Positions 1-8,851 of a stretch of DNA of 64,000 nt are shown in pieces; the stretch's first letter is position 1, and each line of letters starts with the position of its first letter. Under the pieces are notes generated by a model. The model saw only the letters and a list, made by a program, of their open reading frames with translations, made no database searches and was not told where the DNA came from. The DNA is from Caulobacteraceae bacterium (GTDB taxonomy: Bacteria; Pseudomonadota; Alphaproteobacteria; Caulobacterales; Caulobacteraceae), in NCBI GenBank assembly GCA_947476325.1, contig CANJPZ010000007.1, positions 48,886 to 112,885 of the forward strand, given 5' to 3'. A program made the position numbers and the translations under genes.

Positions 1-269
1 AGATCGCATCCGGCGGATGACTTTGCGGATTCGAATGCTCATTTTTTGATCATATCAGACCGGCGTCCGGCTGATCTGATCCAGATCAAGACCCGCGTCC
101 AGCGAGGGCCTGTCCGGCGGCTCGAAGGAAGGGGCATTGAGCCAATATACTTCGGCCCATGGCTAGCCTAGCCTCACCAGGCGTCAGCTCTGCGGCCCCG
201 GGCAGGCGCCGCCGTCCAGGCAGGAGGAGGGCCCGCGCGCGCTTTCAGCTGACCTTTCAGGAGAACCCA

Positions 270-800
270 ATGACCGATTCCTTGATTTCGAGACGTCAAC
301 TTGCAAGCGCCGGCGGCTTGGCCGTGGCGGCGCTGGGCGCGTCAGTCGCGGCGGCGCAGCAGGCTGGTCAGGCCGCCGCGCCCGCGGGGCCGGAAGGTTT
401 GAAATCCGAGTTCCTGATGGATCTCATCCTTGAAACCGGTGGTCCAGGCGGCGGCATGGTCGGGGCCCGGCAAATCGTCCCGGTCATCGGCGGCACCTTT
501 GAAGGCCCGAAGCTGCGCGGCAAGGTGATGCCGCCCGGCGGCGACTGGCTGGTGCGCGTCAGTGACACGGTGCGCTGGCTGGACATCCGGACGCTGCTGC
601 TCACCGACGATGACCAGCGCATCTATCTGACCTATCGCGGGGTGCTCTATACGCCGCCTGGACAGCCGCGTTACCAGCGGGTGCTGATGATGTTCGAGAC
701 GGGTTCGGAAAAATACGCCTGGCTGCAGCAGATCGTGGCGGTGGGCGTAGGCTACACGATCGCCCAGAGAGTGCCCTATCACGTGCACCAGATTCTCTGA
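270..800 (+). CDS. Secreted DUF3237-type protein
   Basis: The product has 176 residues. The start is ATG 270, which has an AGGAG-like site about 7 bases upstream; a longer frame from 159 lacks one. Residues 7-11 (SRRQL) and the following Ala/Gly-rich hydrophobic stretch look like a Tat signal, with cleavage likely near residue 28 (VAAAQQ). The body resembles the small beta-barrel DUF3237 family: a GGTFEGP segment, a GGDW motif and a YLTYRGV strand. No catalytic role is established for this family, so none is proposed. It stands alone; the next gene-like feature is tRNA-Arg on the other strand. Confidence 0.8.
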   Translation: MTDSLISRRQLASAGGLAVAALGASVAAAQQAGQAAAPAGPEGLKSEFLMDLILETGGPGGGMVGARQIVPVIGGTFEGPKLRGKVMPPGGDWLVRVSDTVRWLDIRTLLLTDDDQRIYLTYRGVLYTPPGQPRYQRVLMMFETGSEKYAWLQQIVAVGVGYTIAQRVPYHVHQIL

Positions 801-903
801 TCCGGGTCAGGGCGGCAGAAGCCGTGGTCCGCCAGCGGGAAGCACTACGGCAGTTGGAGTTGCGCTATTGCCCGTTCGGCCGGGTGACGTAGCAAGTCTT
901 CAA

Positions 904-936
904 TTTTCCCTGCAAATTTCCCTGCTGGCAGGGAAA
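904..936. repeat. Cluster of TTTCCCTG / CAGGGAAA units
   Basis: TTTTCCCTG ends at 912 and TTTCCCTG lies at 917-924. The latter forms a perfect 8-bp hairpin with CAGGGAAA at 929-936 (loop CTGG). A fourth unit, CAGGGAAACCGTC, recurs at 1182-1194 and matches 929-941 over 13 bases. Similar CAGGGAA-rich tracts occur near tRNA genes in other Alphaproteobacteria as far as I recall; I cannot confirm a match here. Confidence 0.55.
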
Positions 937-1104
937 CCGTCATGACTTCTGCAAGGCGGAGACCGGGGCCCCATTGGGGCCCCGCCCGCGCTGTTTTGGC
1001 CCTGTTAAATTGAGGGCAGGTGACGGTTTGAGCCGCGGGAACTGGGGCTGTGCGCTGGTTTTCAGGAAATCAGCGCCGCCAGGAGACGAATGATGGCGAC
1101 TGGC

Positions 1105-1129
1105 TGGCGGCCCGGGGGAGACTCGAACC
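1105..1129 (-). repeat. Degenerate copy of tRNA-Arg 3' end (att-like remnant)
   Basis: On the minus strand this 25-base segment matches the T-arm, acceptor strand, discriminator and CCA of tRNA-Arg (1327-1351) at 22 of 25 positions. The last 11 bases, including the CCA, are identical. The D and anticodon arms are absent, so it is not a functional tRNA. A 3'-end tRNA duplicate of this kind is the usual trace of site-specific integration at a tRNA gene. Confidence 0.65.
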
Positions 1130-1263
1130 GTTCTCCGGTTTTGTTGGTTGCCTACAACCACATGAAAAGTCGGGATATTTTCAGGGAAACCGTCGCGGAT
1201 GGTCAGCCAAGATTTCCGATAAACGCACTTGGGAGACTATCGCGAATATCCGTGACGGTTTCA

Positions 1264-1293
1264 AAGGTTGGGGTTCGAGTCTCCTTCGCTATC
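1264..1293 (+). repeat. T-arm-like tRNA fragment on the opposite strand
   Basis: Bases 1272-1284 are an exact 13-base inverted copy of 1117-1129 (GGTTCGAGTCTCC). They could form a T stem-loop followed by an acceptor-like strand. No matching D or anticodon arm is visible upstream and no CCA follows, so I treat it as a fragment rather than a tRNA gene. Confidence 0.5.
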
Positions 1294-1326
1294 ATAAGAA
1301 AGCTGAGATAAATCAACGTCACTGCG

Positions 1327-1403
1327 TGGCGGCCCGGAAGGGACTCGAACCCCTGACCTTCGCTTTAGGAAAGCGCTGCTCTATCCTGCTGAGCTACCGG
1401 GCC
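1327..1403 (-). tRNA. tRNA-Arg (anticodon CCT)
   Basis: On the minus strand the sequence folds as a standard cloverleaf. The acceptor pairs GGCCCGG with CCGGGCC, followed by discriminator G and an encoded CCA. The D arm is GCTC/GAGC, and the T arm carries GGTTCGAGTC. The anticodon loop reads TTCCTAA, giving CCT, which decodes AGG. The outermost anticodon-stem pair appears to be a G-A mismatch. It lies between the OprB porin gene and the tRNA-fragment region. Confidence 0.93.
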
Positions 1404-1470
1404 AGCGCAATGGGTCCTTATGACCTGTCTCGCAGATCGGGCCAAGAGGCCAGTCGTCCGTCAGAGCAAC

Positions 1471-2646
1471 CTAGAACGAGGCGGTCAGTCTGACCGTGCC
1501 GATCACGGCGTTTTTCGCCGCCTGGTCGCCGCCCGGCGCGATAATGACCTGCAGATCAGGCTGGATGGCGAGGTGTTCGGCCAGTTGATCCGAATACGTC
1601 ATCTCGAAGTGGGTCTCGCGCGCGCCGAGCGGCAGGCCGCCGGCGGCGGAGGCGGCGCGGTAGGCGTCGCCGAGGGTGGCCTGATCGAAGGCGATCGAAA
1701 ACTGCGAGTCCGGCCGGCTGGCTACGGCGCGTTCGATCAGCAGTCCCGTGTTCCAGGACGACTTGAGGGGCCCGGTATTGCCGTTTGAAAAGCCGGCCCG
1801 GAGAAAGCCGGTGACGGTGCGGCCCGTCTCGCCGCCGTCGCGCAGGACCTGCTCGGCGACCATGTAGCCGCCGCTGCTGGTCCGCTGGATGGGATTGCCG
1901 CTGGTGTCGACGTCGAACAGGTCATCCTGGGCGCGGGAATAGCGCCAGACGCCAAAGCCCAGCTTGGTGTGGCTCTCGGTCGACCAGCCGCCCTCGGCGA
2001 CTTCGATGACGCCGTCGTCGAAGGAGGTGTCGATGCTGACGCCATCGCCCTGGTTTCCCACGCGCGCATTGAACACCGCCGCCTGCAGATAGGTATCCCT
2101 GGTGGGCTGGTAGGCTAGGCGAAGGCCCAGCGAGGTCTGGGGATAGACCGACGGCCCGCCCGGACCGGTGGCGGCGAACTCCGAGCCAATGCCGGACTCC
2201 GGATTCAGCAACAGGCCGGTGGAATCGTTTGCGTAGAACTCGGCGTTGAGGTCGATGACGCCGGCCTTGATCGATGCGCGTTCGCCCAACGCCTGTTGAA
2301 TCCAGGCGTCCTCGACCCGGACGCTGCTGCGGGACACCTCGATATTGTTGATGCCCTGCAAGCTTCCCGCTTCGGCGCCGGGCTTGGCGCCAGAAGCATG
2401 CAGCAGGGACAGAAGTCCGGTCGCGCCATTCCATCCTGCCAGTTTTTCGAAATCGGCCTCATAGGTGATGGCCGCCTTGTCGAGTTCACGCACCCGATTG
2501 GAGAATCCGCCAACGGTTACCACGGCCAGGTCGACATTCACGTAACCGGAGACTTCCAGGCCTTCGGCGGCAATAGCCGGCGCGCCATCGCAAAGACCCA
2601 GGCCTGCGAAGGCGATAAAGCCGGTGCGCCTGACGAATGAATGCAT
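1471..2646 (-). CDS. OprB-family carbohydrate-selective porin
   Basis: The 391-residue product has a Sec signal (residues 1 to about 27, ending AIAA before Glu) and ends in Phe, as outer-membrane beta-barrels usually do. The central region, with WIQQALGERASIKAGVIDLN and an NPESGIGSEF segment, fits the OprB/porin_8 family, which forms outer-membrane channels often linked to sugar uptake. The start is ATG 2646, preceded by GGGGGAAG; the open frame extends upstream without a better site. No sugar transporter is adjacent, so the substrate is unknown. The 206 bases upstream (2647-2852) show nothing recognisable. Confidence 0.8.
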   Translation of the reverse strand: MHSFVRRTGFIAFAGLGLCDGAPAIAAEGLEVSGYVNVDLAVVTVGGFSNRVRELDKAAITYEADFEKLAGWNGATGLLSLLHASGAKPGAEAGSLQGINNIEVSRSSVRVEDAWIQQALGERASIKAGVIDLNAEFYANDSTGLLLNPESGIGSEFAATGPGGPSVYPQTSLGLRLAYQPTRDTYLQAAVFNARVGNQGDGVSIDTSFDDGVIEVAEGGWSTESHTKLGFGVWRYSRAQDDLFDVDTSGNPIQRTSSGGYMVAEQVLRDGGETGRTVTGFLRAGFSNGNTGPLKSSWNTGLLIERAVASRPDSQFSIAFDQATLGDAYRAASAAGGLPLGARETHFEMTYSDQLAEHLAIQPDLQVIIAPGGDQAAKNAVIGTVRLTASF

Positions 2647-2852
2647 GACTTCCCCCAAAGTGGCGCAGACAGGGTTGATGCAGTTAGGGGCTAATCGTTG
2701 CTGAAACTTCACCGGCGAAAAGGCGTGGAGGCGCAGATCATGGGCATCGGCGTCAAGGCGGTAGAGGCGCGGGAGCGCGGCGCGCGAAATGCAGGTTGCG
2801 GGATACCTTGGGCGCGCTCCACTCCGATGCCGCGCTCTGCTGAAACCGGCGC

Positions 2853-3356
2853 CTAGTTCAGGCGCCAGATGGCAAAGTTCAGGATGCTGGCGAAGCTGAC
2901 CCATCCGGCAAGCGGAACCATGCACCACGCGGCCAGGGGGTCCACTCTGCGAAAAGCGATGATGGTCGCGATGATAAAGATCAGCTGCGGGCCGATGTCC
3001 ACTAGGCCCAGCAGGGGGCTTTGGGAGGCGAAGAACGCCCAGGACCACAGCGCGTTCAAGATCAGCTGGCCATAAAACAGCACCAGAGCCGGCTGTCGGC
3101 CGGGGGTGGAGGCGGGCAGCCTCAACACGCGCCAGACGGCGAAGGCCATCAGCGCAAAGAGCGTGGTCCAGACCGGGCCAAAGATCCAGTTGGACGGATT
3201 GAACGCCGGCTTGATCAGGCCGGCGTACCAGGTGTCCAGGTTCGGTAAGGTGGCGATCTGACCGGCAGCCAGGGCCGCGGCGACCGTCAAGACGGCGATG
3301 GCCGCCAGCTTGAGGCCACGCCGGCGCTTGACGATTTCAGGAGAAGCCAGGGTCAT
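2853..3356 (-). CDS. TspO/MBR family membrane protein
   Basis: The product has 167 residues and about five membrane segments, which is normal for TspO (translocator protein, tryptophan-rich sensory protein). Diagnostic pieces are NPSNWIFGPVWTTLF near residues 50-65 and LNALWSWAFF in the third to fourth segment. Family members bind porphyrins and related ligands and can modulate tetrapyrrole-dependent regulation. ATG 3356 is chosen because it gives the usual length; an upstream in-frame start adds about 23 residues of no known domain. It lies downstream of the M28-like gene on the same strand. Confidence 0.85.
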   Translation of the reverse strand: MTLASPEIVKRRRGLKLAAIAVLTVAAALAAGQIATLPNLDTWYAGLIKPAFNPSNWIFGPVWTTLFALMAFAVWRVLRLPASTPGRQPALVLFYGQLILNALWSWAFFASQSPLLGLVDIGPQLIFIIATIIAFRRVDPLAAWCMVPLAGWVSFASILNFAIWRLN

Positions 3357-3426
3357 TGCGGTCTCATCCTGATGGATCCAGTCTCTAATACGCGGGAACT
3401 GGCACGATGGTTCATCGCAGGCCATA

Positions 3427-4722
3427 TCAAACGGTGCGCAATGCCTGGGTGATCACAGTTTGAAAACTCGTCGCCGCCTGACGGGCCAGCGCCGGCGAGG
3501 TGCAGCGCAGATTGTCGGCCCGCGTGTGGTGGAAACGGTGCGACCCGAAAATGCCCATGACGCGCGTGTAGCCAGCCGTGCGGATGCTGGCGAGTTCACC
3601 GGCGACACTGGCATTGAATTCGCGTGGCGCCTCGATACCGGGCTGGCCGGAAAAGGCGGCGCGACAAGCGTCCAGCAGGTCGGGGCTGGCGGCAAGGGTG
3701 CGTTGCGGATCGGCGCTCGGCAGGGGTAGCAGGTTCGCCCCCTGCTCTGCCCAGTCGCGTGTAGCGACATTGGCGCCCAGGTGGGTCCACAGAGCGACGT
3801 CTGCGGGCCTGGGCGCAAGCTCCCGGATAAAGGCCTCGCCGCCTGCATAATCGTATTCGTGACCGCTGGTGGCGATGACCGCGATGTTGACGCCCGTCTG
3901 GGAGCGAGCCGTCCAGCGAACGAGTTCCAGCCAGGCGGCCAAGCCGGAGCCCCGCTCGCCGGTGCAGGTGAACCAACCCGATCGAGGCGTTGACAGCACC
4001 AGGGTTTTCGCCTTGCCTCGCGCCAGAATGCCGATGACGTTGAAGGCCGACCGGCGGCCGCTGGTTCCGGTCAGGTCAAGCCGCGCGGTCTGGCTTGTCG
4101 CGGCGGCTTTCAGGAAGGGGGCGGCCTGCTTTGGCGCAAGGATCGCAACGGGGCGATCCCACCAGCCCGCAGCGTTCGGCACATTCAGCGCACAGGCCTC
4201 GCCGGTGGGGCCGGTGGTGATCAGGACGGCCGCCATGGCGCCGGCGGCCATGACCGCATCAACGGCGGCTTTGGGCTCGCCGGCGGCTGCGGACCAACGG
4301 CGGTAGGGCAGGATGATGAGGGCGATCGCGTCCTTGCAGGCAGCGGCGCTGCTCCAGGCCGGATCGAAGACCACCAGCTTGGCCGTGAGGCCTTCCGGTG
4401 GCGTTGGGCGCACCACGGCTTGGGCGATGACCTCTGCGGTGGCCGCGCCGCAAGTCAGGCTCGAACGGGTCAGGGTGGCAAACGGAATGTCGAATGCCTG
4501 GCGGCGCGTGGTCAGTCCAGCGGCGCGCAACTCACCTTCGACCCAGGCGCCGCAGGCGATGTCGCCCGGGCCGCCAGAGGCCTTGATTCCAAAGCCGTCG
4601 TAACGGGTCAGGGCCTCGGCGATTGCGGATTCGCTGATGGTCTCGTCAGCGGCGCGGGCCAGGACGGGTGCGGCCGCCAGGCTGGCGGCCAGCAGAACGG
4701 ATCGGCGGTTGGGTGTGCGCAT
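3427..4722 (-). CDS. Secreted M28-like peptidase family protein, metal site degenerate
   Basis: The 431-residue product begins with a Tat-type signal (RR at residues 6-7, then a hydrophobic stretch to about 24). Its overall layout is that of M28 zinc aminopeptidases with a PA-like inserted domain (about 75-220). The catalytic positions look altered. Where M28 enzymes have H-x-D in the first strand this protein has STPRSGW (244-250). The bridging Asp region reads GERGSG (255-260). The EE pair region reads GHEYDYAGG (287-295). Only the late HHTRADN (398-404) resembles a normal ligand. Activity is therefore doubtful. It follows the arylsulfatase gene by 8 bases in what looks like one operon. Confidence 0.7.
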   Translation of the reverse strand: MRTPNRRSVLLAASLAAAPVLARAADETISESAIAEALTRYDGFGIKASGGPGDIACGAWVEGELRAAGLTTRRQAFDIPFATLTRSSLTCGAATAEVIAQAVVRPTPPEGLTAKLVVFDPAWSSAAACKDAIALIILPYRRWSAAAGEPKAAVDAVMAAGAMAAVLITTGPTGEACALNVPNAAGWWDRPVAILAPKQAAPFLKAAATSQTARLDLTGTSGRRSAFNVIGILARGKAKTLVLSTPRSGWFTCTGERGSGLAAWLELVRWTARSQTGVNIAVIATSGHEYDYAGGEAFIRELAPRPADVALWTHLGANVATRDWAEQGANLLPLPSADPQRTLAASPDLLDACRAAFSGQPGIEAPREFNASVAGELASIRTAGYTRVMGIFGSHRFHHTRADNLRCTSPALARQAATSFQTVITQALRTV

Positions 4723-4730
4723 TGTGGATC

Positions 4731-6965
4731 CTATTGGCGGGCCATTTCAGCCTGGCCGACGCCTTCGCCATCCAGGATCTGGTCGCCGTCCATGTTGACC
4801 GTAACCTTCTTCAGCCGGCCGGTGAATGCGAACGGCGCCGGATAAAGGCCCACCGGACTGCCGCGGTCGCGGCCGATATCCAGACCCGACCAGGAGATCA
4901 GCATGGAAAAGCCGATCGGACTGGCCAGGGCGCCGGCAGGTTTGCCATCGATCAGCAGGGCCAGGTTCCGGGCGCCGTCCTTGCGGGTGACGTCGACCGC
5001 CAGACGACGTGCGCCTGGCGGAATCGGTTGGTCCGAAGACAGGGTGCTGCGCAAGCCGCCGACGTTGATCGTGTGATGCAACCGGCCGTCCTGGACAAAC
5101 AGGCTGTAGCCGCTGGTGGAATCTCCGTGAGCGATCAGGACGCCCTCGATCGGTCCGGCCTGAGGGATGATCTCGGCCTCGATGCGGTAGGAGCGGCTGC
5201 GCACATCGGGGGCGACGTCGCTGGGCAGGTGGCCCATGCCCGCGTGGAACACGAACTTTCGCCGCGCGCCCTGGGCGCGCTCGGCGTTCTCGGCGAAGCG
5301 GGGCGCAAAGCGGTCGTCCAGCGGCAGGACCTTGCAGCGCTCGGCCTGGTCCCACCAGGTCGCGATCAGGGCTTTCAGGCGTTCGGGTTCGCGCTCGGCT
5401 AGGTCTTCAGTCTCGGAAAAGTCCTTTGCAAGATGGAACAGCTCCCATCGGTCGGTCTCGAACGGCGTTCCCGGCGGATGAAAGGCCACGGCCTTCCAGC
5501 CACCCTGCCAAAGACCGCGGTGTCCAAACATCTCGAAGTACTGCGGACCTTTGCGGTCAGGAGCGGCCGGGTCCGCCAGGCTGGCGGCGAAACTTTCGCC
5601 CTCCAGCGGCTGCTGAACGACTCCGCCGATGACGTCGGGCGGGGAAATACCCAGAATGTCGAGCAAGGTCGGGGTCAGATCGCTGGCATGGGCGAACTGG
5701 TGACGGATTTCGCCCCGCGCGGCGATGCCATTCGGCCAGGCCATGACCAGGGGGTCGCGGATGCCGCCGCCGTGGGTGTTCTGCTTGTAGCGCCGCAGCG
5801 GCGTGTTCGAGGCCATGGCCCAGCCGTGGGGGAAGTTCGAGTGCGAGTCCGGGCCGCCAATGTCGTCGAGACGGGCGAGCTTTTCAGCCAGGGGCTCGGG
5901 CTTTTGATTGTAGGGGCCCATGGCGTTGACGAAACCGTTGGGGCCGCCTTCCTGGCTGGCGCCATTGTCGGACAGCACCAGGATCAAGGTATCGTTGCGC
6001 AGGCCGGCCTGCTCGAGGAAGGCGACCAGTCGCGCCAGATGCTGGTCGGCGTGATCCAGCATGCCGGCGAACGCGGCCTGCAGGCGGGTGGTGACGGTCT
6101 TTTCGTCGGCGCTGAGTTCATCCCAGGCCCGCACGCCATCATTGCGAGGCGGCATGGGGGTGTCCGCCGGCACAAGGCCCATGGCCTTCTGCCGGGCGAG
6201 GCGGCGTTCGCGCTCGACGTCCCAACCTTCGGCGAACACGGCGTCATACTTGCGGATGATATCCTGGGGTGCCTGGTGCGGCGCATGACAGGCGCCCAGC
6301 GCCAGCCAGATCAGCCAGGGATTGTCCGGCGCGTTGGCCTGATGGTCGGCGATGAAGCGGATCGACTGGTCAACGAGGTCGGCGGTCAGGTGATACCCGT
6401 CTGCGAACATGCCCGGCGCATCGATGGCGGTGTTGTCGCGCACAAGCTCGGGTGAGAACTGGTCGGTCTCGGCGTCCATGAAGCCGTAGTAGCGGTCAAA
6501 GCCGCGGCCCAGGGGCCAGCCGTCGAAGGGGCCGGTCGGACCAGACTCGGTCAGCGATGTGACGTGCCACTTGCCGACCATGTAGTTGCGATAGCCGTGG
6601 GGCCGCAGCATTTCGGGCAGAAGGCCGGCTTCCCTGGCGATCTTGCCGCGATAGCCGGGAAAGCCACTGTCGAAATTGGCCAGGCAGCCGACGCCGACCG
6701 AATGATGATTGCGTCCCGTCAGCAATGCCGAGCGCGTGGTCGAGCACATGGCGGTGGTGTGAAAGCCGCTGTAGCGAAGACCGCCCGCCGCTAGGGCGTC
6801 GATGGTGGGCGTGCTGATCGGCGAGCCGTAACATCCGAAATCGGAAAAGCCGACGTCGTCGAACAGGACGACCAGGATGTTGGGCGCACCCTTCGGCGGT
6901 TGAACCTTTTCCGGCCAGAACGGTGTGGAGTCGGCCAGGGTCCGGCCGATCTGCTGAGCGGTCAT
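4731..6965 (-). CDS. Arylsulfatase (formylglycine-dependent sulfatase)
   Basis: The product has 744 residues. ATG 6965 is fixed by an ATGA overlap with the stop of the upstream gene. Residues 28-80 carry the sulfatase N-terminal signature: DD at 36-37 for Ca binding and C74-S-T-T-R78, then LLTGRNHH. The cysteine would be converted to formylglycine. The third motif position is Thr instead of the usual Pro or Ala. A GKWH motif, SDNGAS and HGGGIRDP follow. Roughly the last 200 residues look like a LamG/concanavalin-type beta-sandwich. No obvious signal peptide is seen. It hydrolyses sulfate esters; the substrate is not predictable. Confidence 0.88.
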   Translation of the reverse strand: MTAQQIGRTLADSTPFWPEKVQPPKGAPNILVVLFDDVGFSDFGCYGSPISTPTIDALAAGGLRYSGFHTTAMCSTTRSALLTGRNHHSVGVGCLANFDSGFPGYRGKIAREAGLLPEMLRPHGYRNYMVGKWHVTSLTESGPTGPFDGWPLGRGFDRYYGFMDAETDQFSPELVRDNTAIDAPGMFADGYHLTADLVDQSIRFIADHQANAPDNPWLIWLALGACHAPHQAPQDIIRKYDAVFAEGWDVERERRLARQKAMGLVPADTPMPPRNDGVRAWDELSADEKTVTTRLQAAFAGMLDHADQHLARLVAFLEQAGLRNDTLILVLSDNGASQEGGPNGFVNAMGPYNQKPEPLAEKLARLDDIGGPDSHSNFPHGWAMASNTPLRRYKQNTHGGGIRDPLVMAWPNGIAARGEIRHQFAHASDLTPTLLDILGISPPDVIGGVVQQPLEGESFAASLADPAAPDRKGPQYFEMFGHRGLWQGGWKAVAFHPPGTPFETDRWELFHLAKDFSETEDLAEREPERLKALIATWWDQAERCKVLPLDDRFAPRFAENAERAQGARRKFVFHAGMGHLPSDVAPDVRSRSYRIEAEIIPQAGPIEGVLIAHGDSTSGYSLFVQDGRLHHTINVGGLRSTLSSDQPIPPGARRLAVDVTRKDGARNLALLIDGKPAGALASPIGFSMLISWSGLDIGRDRGSPVGLYPAPFAFTGRLKKVTVNMDGDQILDGEGVGQAEMARQ

Positions 6966-7618
6966 TGTGCGGTCCTCTGTGCCAGTCCCTGCTGTTCCAT
7001 CCGCCACTTCAGCTGATCGAAGCGGTCCTGGCCAAAGAAGGCTTCGCCGCCGAAATGCATCATCGGCACGCCCCAGTGGCCGGCGGCGCGTTGATCGACC
7101 TGATTGCGCTCAACGATGGCGGCGAAGCGGGCGGGATCTGCGTCAACTGCAACGCCCAGTGCGTCGTGATCAAGCCCCGCCCGTTCCGCCGCGTCCCGGA
7201 GGTGATCGCCTTCGGGCCAGCCGGTGACCTGGCCGCTCCAGATTACGGCGCTGACCTCGACCAGATACTCCAGGCCGCGGCCCTGTTCTGCGGCGGCGAC
7301 ACCCATGTGGGTCAGGCGGTGGATGTAGGGTTGTTCTTTCGGATAGGTCCCATCCCTGTTCATCTGGACAGGATCAGGCCGCGGCCAGCGGAACGGCAGG
7401 CCCAGGAAGGCGGCCTCCCGGTAGACATCCATCATCAGATAGGGGACCCATAGCGGGTCACGGGCCTGGAAAAACCCCGGCGTGCGAACGGCCAGAGGAT
7501 AGACGGGGCGAACGTTGCATTCGACGTTATGGGTTCGCTGAAGCTCCAGCAGGCGCGGGGCGACCATGTAGGAATAGGGCGAGCGGAAAGACCAGTAGAG
7601 AGCGTAGCTGAGCGTCAT
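6962..7618 (-). CDS. 2-hydroxychromene-2-carboxylate isomerase-like (DsbA/kappa-GST fold) protein
   Basis: The 218-residue product matches the DsbA-like thioredoxin-fold family that includes HCCA isomerase and kappa glutathione transferases. Near the N terminus it has SFRSPYSY, where the family carries its catalytic Ser, and near the C terminus it has WGVPMMHFGGEAFFGQDR, the usual GVP cis-Pro loop. There is no CxxC, so it is not a disulfide oxidase. ATG 7618 has an AGAGGA site just upstream; an ATG at 7633 is possible. It is the first gene of the arylsulfatase operon and is divergent from the epoxide-hydrolase-like gene. Confidence 0.8.
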   Translation of the reverse strand: MTLSYALYWSFRSPYSYMVAPRLLELQRTHNVECNVRPVYPLAVRTPGFFQARDPLWVPYLMMDVYREAAFLGLPFRWPRPDPVQMNRDGTYPKEQPYIHRLTHMGVAAAEQGRGLEYLVEVSAVIWSGQVTGWPEGDHLRDAAERAGLDHDALGVAVDADPARFAAIVERNQVDQRAAGHWGVPMMHFGGEAFFGQDRFDQLKWRMEQQGLAQRTAQ

Positions 7619-7689
7619 TGAGTCCTCTTCCATCTTGTCGCCCTTCCTATAAACCACGTTCATAAATTCAGATCACTTCGGGGAACGAA

Positions 7690-8754
7690 ATGAACAGGCG
7701 CTTTGTATTGTGGTCCGGTGCGGCGGCCGCCGCCATGGCCTTTGGTCCTTCGGTAATGGCCCAGCCGGCTCCCGCGAATGGCGGCCCGATGCCGACGCTG
7801 CGGATGATCAAATCCAACGGAATCAACATGCGCATCGCCGAGATGGGGACCGGGCCTCTGGTCATCCTGGTTCATGGCTGGCCGGAGTCTTGGTATTCTT
7901 GGCGCAACCAGATCCCGGCGCTGGCGGCGGCGGGTTATCATGTCGTGGCGCCGGACATGCGCGGCTATGGCAAGACCGACAAGCCGGCGGCGGTCGAAGA
8001 CTATGACATCAAGCACACTACCGCCGACATCGTCGGCATCATCGATGCGCTCGGCCAGCAAAAGGCGATCATCATCGGCCACGACTGGGGCTCGATCGTC
8101 TCGTGGAACTGCATGCTGCTCCATCCCGACCGGTTCACCGCCCTGGCGGCGATGAGCGTGCCCTACGGCGGGCGCGGGACCGCGGCGCCGACGGTCGGCA
8201 TGCGCCGCAACTACGGCGATAATTTCTATTACATTCTGTACCACAACGAGCCTGGCGGCGTGGCGGAGCGCGAGTACGATTCCGACCCGCGCGGCATCCT
8301 GAGCCGCCTTTACACCTCTTCTGACACGCCTCTAGATCCGCCGGTTGTCACCGATCCCAAGCGCTCGGCGGGCGGCTGGATTCCACGCCTGGGCAAGCCC
8401 AAGGCTCTGCCGGCCTGGCTGCGCCAGGAAGATCTTGACTATTATGTCAGCGAGTTCACTGCGGCCGGCTTCCGGGGCGGGGTCAACTACTACCGCAATA
8501 TGGACCGCAACTGGGAAATCACGCCGGAACTGACCGGCAAGACCATTCCTCAGCCCGTGACCTTCATCGCCGGCACCGACGACATCGTCATCCGCGGCGC
8601 GACGGCCGAAAGCCTGACCACCCAGATGAAGCGGGTGGCTACCGACTTCCGTGGCGTGACCTTGATGCCCGGTGCCGGCCACTGGGTGCAGCAGGAGCGG
8701 GCGGCCGAGGTCAATGCGGCCCTGATCGCCTTCCTGCGCAGCCTGAAAGCCTAG
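7690..8754 (+). CDS. Alpha/beta hydrolase, epoxide hydrolase-like, exported
   Basis: The product has 354 residues. An N-terminal NRRFVLW plus hydrophobic stretch and VMAQ near residue 25 suggest Tat export. The hydrolase fold is clear: oxyanion-hole HGWPES (62-67), nucleophile D132 in GHDWGS, and catalytic His near 331 in GAGHW. Asp as nucleophile with HGWP is the pattern of epoxide hydrolases and haloalkane dehalogenases; an epoxide hydrolase is the better fit. Its substrate is unknown. It is divergently transcribed from the sulfatase operon across about 70 bases. Confidence 0.82.
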   Translation: MNRRFVLWSGAAAAAMAFGPSVMAQPAPANGGPMPTLRMIKSNGINMRIAEMGTGPLVILVHGWPESWYSWRNQIPALAAAGYHVVAPDMRGYGKTDKPAAVEDYDIKHTTADIVGIIDALGQQKAIIIGHDWGSIVSWNCMLLHPDRFTALAAMSVPYGGRGTAAPTVGMRRNYGDNFYYILYHNEPGGVAEREYDSDPRGILSRLYTSSDTPLDPPVVTDPKRSAGGWIPRLGKPKALPAWLRQEDLDYYVSEFTAAGFRGGVNYYRNMDRNWEITPELTGKTIPQPVTFIAGTDDIVIRGATAESLTTQMKRVATDFRGVTLMPGAGHWVQQERAAEVNAALIAFLRSLKA

Positions 8755-8851
8755 CCTAGCGGCCTTCCCAAGCCTGTTCTATTCTGCCCCCGGGTGGAGC
8801 GCGTCCGCGCGCGATAATCGTCAGTACGCGCAAAGCGTCGGGGGAGCAGGC

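Larger units (their letters stand above)
801..1326. other. Gene-free region with tRNA-like fragments and CAGGGAAA repeats
   Basis: No convincing protein gene is present. The short frames here resemble translations of tRNA sequence and lack ribosome binding sites. The stretch holds four TTTCCCTG/CAGGGAAA units, a GGGGCCCC-ATT-GGGGCCCC hairpin at 965-983, a degenerate copy of the tRNA-Arg 3' end at 1105-1129, and a T-arm-like segment at 1264-1293. It looks like a decayed integration site next to tRNA-Arg; this is inference. Confidence 0.6.

Noticed and set aside
1050..1493. A protein gene across the tRNA region
   Set aside because: The translation contains RKGLEPLTFALGKR-type words, which come from reading a tRNA gene.
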